From Odobenus rosmarus divergens (lineage: Eukaryota; Chordata; Mammalia; Carnivora; Odobenidae): 64,000 bases of DNA. Positions 56,430 through 64,000 of the stretch are shown one piece after another (position 1 is the stretch's first letter; each line of letters starts with the position of its first letter). Under the pieces are notes generated by a model, which was given only the letters and a program-made list of their open reading frames with translations, did no database searches and was not told where the DNA came from. A program made the position numbers and the translations under genes. Location: NCBI RefSeq assembly GCF_000321225.1, contig NW_004451670.1:569139-633138 (forward strand), in the 5' to 3' direction.

Positions 56430-57320
56430 TAATTGATATTTAATAAAGAGAAGGCTGGAGAAGCAGTTGTTGAAGAGAGAAGTTGCTCAGAGTTTCTCAG
56501 AACAGAAAGCCACAAGTCCTCATGTTGGAAAAATTGTCAAGCATACACGCCAAGTTAAAGTAACAGTAAACATAACAGCATCTAAAGAAGGAGACAGAGA
56601 AAATACTTACATCAACCAGAAAGAAAAAGCAGGTTGACCACCAAAAAGTTGGAGTGAGATGGGTAGCAGAATTCTTATCAGCAACACCAGAATCTTGAAG
56701 ACTTCTGTGTTTTACTATCCATCTGTATCTCCTACCTATCCAGGATCTGACTGCCCATCTATAACTGTATGTATCAGTATATATTTAGAAACAAGCCAGA
56801 TTAAGTTTCTATACAAAACTCTATTGGGAGATGGAAGAGGAGATATCCAGGGATGCTAAAAAGTAAAATTCTTGTTTTATTTAGAAAAAGGCTGGAGATG
56901 ACAATTTGTTTTAGCACTTGCAATAAAAACTCAAATTTGATATATGGTATTAAACATTTAAGAGTGACCACAAAAATAATAGAAGTAATTCCCAAACCAC
57001 TAAAAAAGTTAATGACAAAAGCAAAAAAATAAAATAAAATAAACATAAAAGTATACCATCAATCCACCTGAAGCTTAAAAAAGAGAAAAAGTCGAAACTA
57101 ACAAGACATTTAGTAAATAGAGAAGAAAATATATAAGATGATAAAAATAAATTCAAATACATTTGTAATAAGGATAAGTAGATAAAACCCCCAATAAAGA
57201 CAATGACTAATCAGTTAGATAAAACCAACAAATACAATATCAATAAGTAAAACAAAATTTATAAGCTATCTCCAAGTGACAGATGAAACAAAATAAAACC
57301 AAAATATTGTAAAAGGAGAT
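56430..57320 (+). mobile_element. HAL1/L1M-type ORF1 region, plus strand, decayed
   Basis: Phrases such as 'agccacaagtcctcatgttg', 'gaaagaaaaagcaggttga', 'ttcttatcagcaacaccaga' and 'ctccaagtgacagatgaaac' follow the ORF1 part and the following A-rich region of an ancient half-L1 (HAL1) or L1M element. No open reading frame remains. Confidence 0.45.
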
Positions 57321-57420
57321 CCAAATCGATATGTGAAATACACACAAAATCACTGTCAGGACTGACTATTTGAAGAATGGAGAAAATTCAAATGAAATTT
57401 TAGATATATGCATACATATA

Positions 57421-57471
57421 GAGATTGATAGAAAGGAGGGGAGGGAGGGAAGGAAGGAGGAAGGAAGGAGT
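57421..57471 (+). repeat. Purine-rich (GGAA/GGGA)n tract
   Basis: A degenerate array of GAGG and AAGG units of about 40 bp, purine on the plus strand. A second pyrimidine/purine mirror-type tract in the window besides 49135-49177. Confidence 0.85.
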
Positions 57472-58004
57472 CAGATAGTAGATAGATTGGTAGTCCTTGG
57501 ATAAAAGATGGAAACACATATGCCACTTTTTTAGTTACTAATTCTGAATGTGACTGATCATTCCATATTTCTATTTCTCTGCATTTTATAAGTTTATTCA
57601 AATTAAAAGCATTACTTAATTGTGTTTGTGTCTCTAATCAGTAAAAAAGGTGACATTTTTAGATACTTTGATGAGGTAGGTTCAAAATTCCTCCATTTTT
57701 TTCTGTCTTAGTTCCGGAATGGCTCATTTTGCAAACACTGGGGACACACCAGGATGCAAGAATTAGAGTGTGGAACAGAAGACTTGTGTGTGTATTAGTT
57801 TAGATGCTATGTCACTACCTGCTAGCTCTCTTGTAATTAGAGTGAGGCTGCTAATTCCCCCTTGGTCTGAGGATCCACAGAGAGGGGAAGGAGTTGGGGG
57901 AAGACCTGATTATGAAACACTCATGGCTGTTACATGATCCTAGATCATGCTCCCCCTTCTGCTTCTGCCATACAACCACATTATCCTTCTTTTAAACCTA
58001 ATGG
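57472..58004. other. No gene or recognisable repeat seen
   Basis: AT-rich sequence leading up to the SINE, whose left duplication is 57994-58004. Confidence 0.4.
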
Positions 58005-58202
58005 GAGGGGCGCCTGGGTGGCTCAGTTGGTTAAGCGACTGCCTTCGGCTCAGGTCATGATCCTGGAGTCCCGGGATCGAGTCCCACATCGGGCTCCCTG
58101 CTCAGCAGAGAGTCTGCTTCTCCCTCTGATCCTACCCCTCTCATGCTCTCTCTATCTCATTCTCTCTCTCAAATAAATAAATAAAATCTAAAAAACAAAA
58201 CA
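58005..58202 (+). mobile_element. Young Can-SINE, plus strand
   Basis: An intact head 'ggggcgcctgggtggctcag', body 'catgatcctggagtcccggg', 'gctccctgctcagcagagag', CT-rich part and AAATAAAT tail with extra AAAAC units. An identical 11-bp duplication, aaacctaatgg, lies at 57994-58004 and 58203-58213. Confidence 0.96.
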
Positions 58203-58213
58203 AAACCTAATGG

Positions 58214-59489
58214 TAGAAAAGAGCAGGTGTATTAATAATTTTAGTCCAAAGTGAAGTATCTGGATGAGGTTCTCCAAATCTAAACCTAGTGTACTTCTTC
58301 ACAAATTAATGATTCATGGAAGAACGGACACTTGCACTTCCTTCCTCACACATACTGCCTCTAGGCGAATGGATAGGGTTCTTCTTACAATGAAATTTAA
58401 ACTTTCACTTACCACTGATTTTCTTAGAAATCCCAGATATATTGAGAGGCTCCAGATATTCATTACTTTCTTGCCATGGAAAAAACTGGCCTTCCGAGTC
58501 ATTGCACTGAGGTCCAGGGGCAACTAATAACACAGGCAAGGAAAATCACAAATTCAAAGTATGCCATTTCTAAGGGTGTGTGGTCGCCAGATAGTGCCAA
58601 CCTCCCAAGACTGGAATGTGCACATTGCTGAAACCACATGTGGTGAGAGTATTTACACCACACAAATTGGCAAATGCTACATATAGGAGCTTTTTGCGGG
58701 GTAGGTGGGGGATCTGTTGTTGAACATTTCAGCACGCTCCTGCTTATAGGCCATAAATTCTTGTTTCATTTTATTAGAAAATACAGATATATTTTAAGAA
58801 ATTGAATATTGTATATAACTGTATAGAGCTAATTAATTAATGCATATTAATAAATTATTTAAGCACTGATAATTCATGTATCTTTCTAAATTAAATGTAG
58901 AGCTTCTTTTTTTACTTTTTATTAAATATCAGCTTTTAATCATTTAAGTTTAAATAATTAATTTCCAATGCTAGTGAAGAGGAAGAAGGGAGAACAATTG
59001 TATTTCAGAATCCCACTTTTTTTTTTTTTAACAGAGCATCACTTAAAGGTACTAGGCTGTGAAGGACTGGTGCATACATTTACACATAATTAGTCTTTTC
59101 AGTGGGACGGTACATCTCAAAAACCATCGGCCAAGACTCCATCTTTCCTGATAAGCTGTTTTTCCTAATGAGTGATGCCATTTTTTTCTCAGTGCCTCTC
59201 TTGGTTTTCTTAGGCTTTTGGAGCTGAAACTGTGGGTAAATGTTCCCTCTTTTTGTTAATATTTCCTTTCTCGGATGATTTAAGATCTCTAGATATTTCC
59301 ATAACCTGGGAACTGTTCTTTCTTTTTAAAGTCATTCTGTGTATGTCTGCTCTGATATCATTTTGATGACTGAACACTCAGAGGGAAATATAGTTTGCCT
59401 TATTTCCAACTGTACGGAAGAATCCCAACATTTTCCCTCTTATGAAATGCATAAGCTACCATTATAATCCAGTCATTCACATTAGTTTT
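58214..59489. other. No gene or recognisable repeat seen
   Basis: AT-rich DNA. Opposed frames at 58264-58527 (plus) and 58314-58523 (minus) have no recognisable product. A T-run lies at 59018-59031. Confidence 0.4.
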
Positions 59490-61430
59490 GTGTCTCCAAA
59501 GTAAATTTTGGGCTTTGACAAATGCATAATCTCATGTGTCCAAAAATGCAGTACCACACAGAATAGTTTCACTGTCCAAAAGTCCTCTAATTACCTGTCC
59601 TTCCCCATCCATCCGTTCTGCTCTACCACATCCCTCCTAAGCCTCTGGAAACTGCTGATATTTTTATGGTCTCTAGAATTTTGCCATTTCCATGAAATCA
59701 GATAATTGGAATCAGACAGTAGGAAGCCCTTTCAAACTGGCTTTTTTTCAGAAAGCAGTATGCACTAACCTCCCTCCAGGTTTTTTCTCCTTGCTTGATC
59801 TATCAATTGCTGAAGAAGAGATGGATGAAATTTCCAACAATATTGGTGGATTTTCTATTTATCCTTTCACCTTTCTCTGTTTTTGCCTCACCTACTTTGG
59901 CACTTTATTATTAGATACATTCATATTAAGGAATATTTTCTCTTCTTGATGTTTTGACCCCTTGGTCATTGTGCAGGGCCTTTCTTTATCCCTAATGTTT
60001 TCCTTGTTCTGAAATCTGCTTTGTTGGAAATTAATAAAGCTACTTAGCTTCCTTTTAATTAATTGTGGAATAGTGTTTCTTTCTCCATTCCTTTACTTTG
60101 AATCTGTTTATATCTTTATGTGTGAAGCAAGTTTCTTGTAGACAATAAGGAGTTGAGTACATTTTGAACCATTCTGAGAATCTCTGTCATTTAATTGGTG
60201 TGTTTAAGCCATTCATATTTAAATGATTATTGCTATAGTTGGATTAATATCTACTATGTCTGTAAATGTTCTCTGTTGCAATTGTTCTTTATTTCTTTCT
60301 TTCCCTCTTTTTCTACCTTTTCTGGTCTTTGTTAAGCCTTTCATATGATTGCATTTTTCTCTTTTCATAGTGTACCAATTATACCACTTTTTAAAAAATA
60401 TCTAGTGGGCACTAGAGTGACCCAAGTAATCTAAAGTAATCTAAATCAACTTTATAGGTAGTATAGCTATTTTACGATGGAGTACTTCCAATTCTTCCTC
60501 CCTGGCTTACAACACTGCTGTCATTCATTTCGTTTATCCATATAGTGTAACTATAGTTGTCACTATTATTACCTTGAATTGTTATTTACTAGATTCATTA
60601 CGAATAAGAAAGGGATACCTGGGTGGCTCAGTTGGTTAAGTATCTGCTTCAGCTCAGGTTATGATCCCAGGGTTCTGGGATCGAGTCCCACACGGGGCTC
60701 CCTGCTCAACGGGGAGCCTGCTTCTCTCTCTGCTTCTCCCCCTGCTTGTGCTCTCTTGCGCGTGAGCTCTCTCTCTCTCTCTCTGACAAATAAATAAATA
60801 AAATCTTAAAAAAAGAAGAAAAAGAAAATATTTTATTTTACCTTCATATTTCCCTTCTCCAACACTATTCCTTTATGTAGACACAAGTTTCTAACCTATA
60901 TCACTTTCCTTCAGCCTGAAGAACTTTTAATGTTTTCCAGAGAGCATTTCTGCTGGTCATGAATTCCTTCAGCTAAATTCATCTGAGAAAGTCTTTATTT
61001 TTCCCTTCCTTCTGAAGGATAATTTCACTGGATGTAGAATTCTAGGTTGATACTTTTATTTTCTTTTAACACTTTAAATATTTCACTACACTCTCTTTTG
61101 GCTTGCATGGGTACTGACAAGAAGTATAGTGTAATTTTAATCCTGTTCCTCTAGATTCTAAACTGTCATGGAGCCCAGGTGGCTGTTAAAGTTTCTACTA
61201 TTTTGTTGTTGTTGCCAATTTTCTTTTGGTGGACTCCTTTTACTTATGGCAAGTAAAATATTCTGCTCATGCACTGACCCAAAAAAATCACCTCAGGTGA
61301 GAAAAGAGTTAGTGGTTTCAACTCACCTAAGAACGACTGCTCACACTTTGGAATTTAAATACATCTTATCTTTGATCATAGCTCTGGTATCATTAAAAGC
61401 TATAACTTTTACTATTTTCTTTATATTTTC
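59490..61430 (-). mobile_element. Old L1M, minus strand, internal deletion, SINE inside
   Basis: About 59490-59790 is the reverse of an L1M 3' UTR ('gctttgacaaatgcataatc', 'cacagaatagtttcactgtc', 'ggaatcagacagtagg'). About 59795-61430 is internal L1M sequence in reverse ('gaaatttccaacaatattgg', 'tgaaatctgctttgttggaa', 'gtgaagcaagtttcttgtag', 'ctgagaaagtctttattttt', 'actggatgtagaattctagg'). Sequence that should lie between the two is missing. A Can-SINE interrupts it at 60612-60810. Small frames inside, such as the 85-codon one at 59692-59949, are not genes. Confidence 0.65.
60612..60810 (+). mobile_element. Can-SINE, plus strand
   Basis: The head 'gggatacctgggtggctcag', 'ttatgatcccagggttctgg', 'ctccctgctcaacggggagc', an expanded (CT)n run at about 60768-60784 and an AAATAAAT tail. 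No clean target-site duplication is visible because both flanks are A/G-rich. Confidence 0.95.
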
Positions 61431-61493
61431 ATACAATAGTGATGACTTTCTGCTACCTGCTACCTACTATATCCCATTTAGAATTGGCAGGAT

Positions 61494-62061
61494 ACACACA
61501 CACACACACACACACACGTATCTGTATGTATAAACACACACACACACACACATATATATGTATGTATATACACACACACACACATATCTGTATGTATAAA
61601 CACACACACACATATATATGTATGTATATACACACACACACAAACACACATATCTGTATGTATACATATATACACGTACACACACATACCCATATGTATA
61701 TATATATACACACACACATATATATCTGTATGTATATATATACACACACACAGATATCTGTATGTATCTATACACGCACATATCTGTATGTATATATATA
61801 CACACACACATATATCTGTATGTATATATACACACACACATATATCTGTATGTATATATACACACACACATCTGTATGTATATATACACACACACACATC
61901 TGTATGTGTATATATATATATACACACATATCTGTATGTATATATATATACACACACATATCTGTATACACACACACACACCTGAAGTTGAATAAAATTA
62001 TATATATATATATATCTGTATCTGAAGTCATACATATGTGTGTGTGTGTGTGTGTGTGTGT
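61494..62061 (+). repeat. Complex CA/TATG microsatellite array with TG end
   Basis: About 570 bp of alternating purine-pyrimidine sequence. The left edge is (AC)n (61494-61517). Then 12-13 units built on 'atctgtatgtata' alternate with CACACA and TATATA blocks, with a period of about 29-65 bases that settles to about 30. The right edge is (TG)n (62037-62061). Frames of up to 208 codons on both strands are translated dinucleotide repeats and not genes. Confidence 0.95.
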
Positions 62062-63245
62062 ATAGTTAACTGATTTTCCCAGTTAAACATTTAATAAGTG
62101 GAATAGTAAATAATTCAAAAAGATATTTGGAGATGACCTTTAGCTATAATACCACTAACTCTATGCATTCAACTTGGCCTGGGAGGCTCAGTCAACATAA
62201 TCAATTTAGAGTATACAGTCTGCAATCAAATGGAACAGAAGGGCTAGAACTTTTAGTGATTTTGCAAAAAATGTATTTGTAGCATGGGGAAGGAGAAGCA
62301 GCTGTTCTTCCTCCCTTTACTGCAGTGCATGGTAATGCAACTCCCTGATCTGAACACATTACTCTTGCCATTTAATGCAAAGGAAGTTGATTACAAAGAA
62401 TGACAAACAACTGGATTCAGTGATGGTCTTTTCTACCTCAAACACACTTAACTTTTAATTAAACTATTTTTAAATTTTTCTTAGTAATGACATTAATACA
62501 TAACAGCATCTAGGCCTGATTAGTGAAAATATTCCCATCATTTAGGAAGGAGTTGTAATTATGTTCTGGCCTCATGGCTGTCATTTAGAAAATTGCCAAC
62601 ACAGTTCATTAAAGGGCACTTTCAAATGACTTACTTTCCAGCCAAGTGGTTATTCACAGCAAAGACAGGTCTCTGATGTAAGTTTACAAAAGAAAACAAA
62701 ATACCTTATTATTGCACAGCCAAGCTACTGTTCATATCACATTCACTGGAAGTGGTTCAGAGAATACTAAAACTCTATAATGAGAAATTACTTCCTGGTT
62801 AAATACCAGTTGAGAATGTTTTTAGGGAGCATAATTTTAATTTTTTTATTATCATATTTTCATTTTTTTAAAAAACAAGATTACTTTAAGTCATTTATCA
62901 TTTGTTATTAATGTTTTCAAGCATTTCACAAACTGGAAATATGTATGTATCTTTATACATCCATATCCACATATATGTGGATATACACATATATACATGC
63001 ATATGTCTATATAATTGTCATTCAAAAAGTCTCACAGGAGAAAACATAGTGACTTGATAAATTAGGCAAGTATACTGCAGAGATGAAAGAGGAAATGACA
63101 AATAAATAGTAAACATACATAAGACAGGAGGTATAAAATATATCAGGGCTTTGTAAATGGGAATGGGCGAAATGCTATTAAAATGAATTTTTAAGAACTA
63201 TACTAAAATATATTTTACAAAAGTAGAATATAAAGGAATGGGCAG
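62062..63245. other. AT-rich stretch with a 22-bp palindrome
   Basis: No gene or repeat family was recognised. A perfect 22-bp palindrome lies at 62963-62984 within an AT/CA-alternating region (62941-63012). The left duplication of the next SINE is aaaggaatgggcag at 63232-63245. Confidence 0.5.
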
Positions 63246-63448
63246 GGGTGCCTGGGTAAAAAGTCAGTTAAGCATGAGACTCTTGATTTCTGCTGGGGTC
63301 ATGATCTCAGAGTCTTGAGATCAAGCCCCGGGTCAAGCTCTGTGCTCAGCGGGGAGTCTGCTTGAGATTCTTTCCCTCTCCCTCTGCCCGTCCCCTGTCT
63401 GCTTTCTCACTCTCTAAATGCATAAATAAATAAAATATCTTTTTAAAA
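63246..63448 (+). mobile_element. Older-type Can-SINE with disrupted A box, plus strand
   Basis: The head reads 'gggtgcctgggtaaaaagtc' where 'gtggctcag' is expected, so the internal RNA polymerase III A box is destroyed. The body has 'gactcttgatttctgctggg', 'gtcatgatctcagagtcttg' and 'gagtctgcttgagattcttt', the older carnivore-wide form. The flanks aaaggaatgggcag (63232-63245) and aaaggaatgggtag (63449-63462) are the duplication. Confidence 0.95.
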
Positions 63449-63462
63449 AAAGGAATGGGTAG

Positions 63463-63908
63463 TTGCTTGCTTAAACAAAAAGGGGGAGATGACTGGCAGA
63501 AATGCAAAATGAGTATTAGTTCAGGATTAAAAGCACTACAAAGACAAATGACATTTTAAAAAGTAAATTACTAAGAATTCAAAGAAAACTTGAAAAAAAT
63601 AAAGTTATACTGGACTATTTCTCTATATCTCAATCCATTCTATTAGACACAAAAAAGTAAAGAATAGATGAAATAAACAATCACCCTAATATGTATATAG
63701 GAAATGTTCGTTGAAAATAAAAAGTATGTTATAACATCTGTGGAACAATTAGAACAATTAGAAAAATATTTATATATTTATATATTTACACCCCCCCCAA
63801 ATAACCCCACACTAAGCCATAAGAATAGTACTGGCTATATGCTGTATCTTATAACCCTATACGTATAGAAATTAATAATAAAATATGACAAATATATAGA
63901 GATATATA
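63463..63908. other. No gene or recognisable repeat seen
   Basis: A/T-rich sequence. A run of eight C at about 63791-63798. Confidence 0.4.
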
Positions 63909-64000
63909 TTTTTTTAATAATTTTTTTATTGTTATGTTAACCACCATACATTACATCATTAGTTTTTGATGTAGTGTTCCATGATTCATTGTTTGTGCAT
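63909..64000 (-). mobile_element. Young L1 3' end, minus strand, cut by window edge
   Basis: A T-rich reversed poly(A) tail (63909-63927), TTTATT (reversed AATAAA), 'gttatgttaaccaccataca', 'ttacatcattagtttttgat' and 'tccatgattcattgtttgtg' are the reverse of module 2 of the young L1 3' UTR seen at 18129-18418. The element continues beyond base 64000. Confidence 0.93.

Noticed and set aside
61439..62065. Open frame of 208 codons on the plus strand, with companions on both strands
   Set aside because: The product is only the translation of CA/TA dinucleotide repeats (runs of His-Thr, Tyr-Ile, Val-Cys). No start context or domain is present.
1..64000. CRISPR arrays, bacterial operons, phage or plasmid features
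   Set aside because: All repeats are eukaryotic retroelements or microsatellites. There are no spaced identical repeats and no prokaryotic genes.

Overview
The window is mammalian nuclear DNA from a carnivore, most likely an arctoid caniform (bear, seal/walrus or mustelid type). At least sixteen tRNA-derived Can-SINE copies carry the diagnostic head (a GCGCCTGGGTGGCTCAG-like motif), a CT-rich body and an (AAATAAAT)n AAATC tail. The youngest L1 copies have a two-module 3' UTR that I associate, from memory, with panda/seal/mustelid genomes rather than with the dog. The sequence is AT-rich and retroelement-dense, and looks like a gene desert or the inside of a large intron. I found no protein-coding exon of a host gene. 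The longest open frame with a recognisable product (309 codons, near 17.0-17.9 kb) is the C-terminus of L1 ORF2. The 208-codon frame near 61.5 kb is a translated dinucleotide repeat.

The one host gene I can support is a tRNA-Ala(TGC) gene on the minus strand at 23105-23176. It has a complete cloverleaf, the alanine-specific G3:U70 pair, A and B boxes, and a T6 RNA polymerase III terminator 4 nt downstream.

Layout: 0-10 kb holds a SINE+L1 composite inside a single target-site duplication, an old repeat split by a MaLR LTR, an old antisense L1 with an internal deletion, and a second MaLR LTR. 10-24 kb holds antisense L1 ends, SINEs, a nest of young L1 inside older L1 (16.8-20.2 kb), the tRNA gene and a minus-strand ERV1-type LTR. 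26-30 kb holds MaLR LTRs and two copies of a ~546-bp repeat I cannot classify, one inserted inside an MLT1 LTR. 31-33 kb holds old L1, MIR and MER3 remnants. 33.8-36.2 kb holds an inverted pair of related ERV 3' ends; the second ends in poly(A) exactly at its R region and is flanked by a ~15-bp duplication, so it looks like an L1-mobilised retroviral transcript. 40-48 kb holds an MLT1 LTR, a 5'-inverted (twin-primed) L1, a head-to-head L1 3'-UTR pair, SINEs and a SINE nested in a young L1. 56-62 kb holds HAL1/L1M-type sequence and a ~570-bp complex CA/TG microsatellite. The window ends inside another young L1 on the minus strand.

There is no operon or pathway here: apart from the tRNA gene, the contents interact only as layers of insertion and deletion. 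The most informative signals are the two retrotransposition chimeras/hitchhikers (1844-2297 and 35461-36231), the unclassified duplicated repeat, and the modular L1 3' UTR. Family names were assigned from memory of consensus sequences without any search, so the broad class is usually safer than the subfamily.
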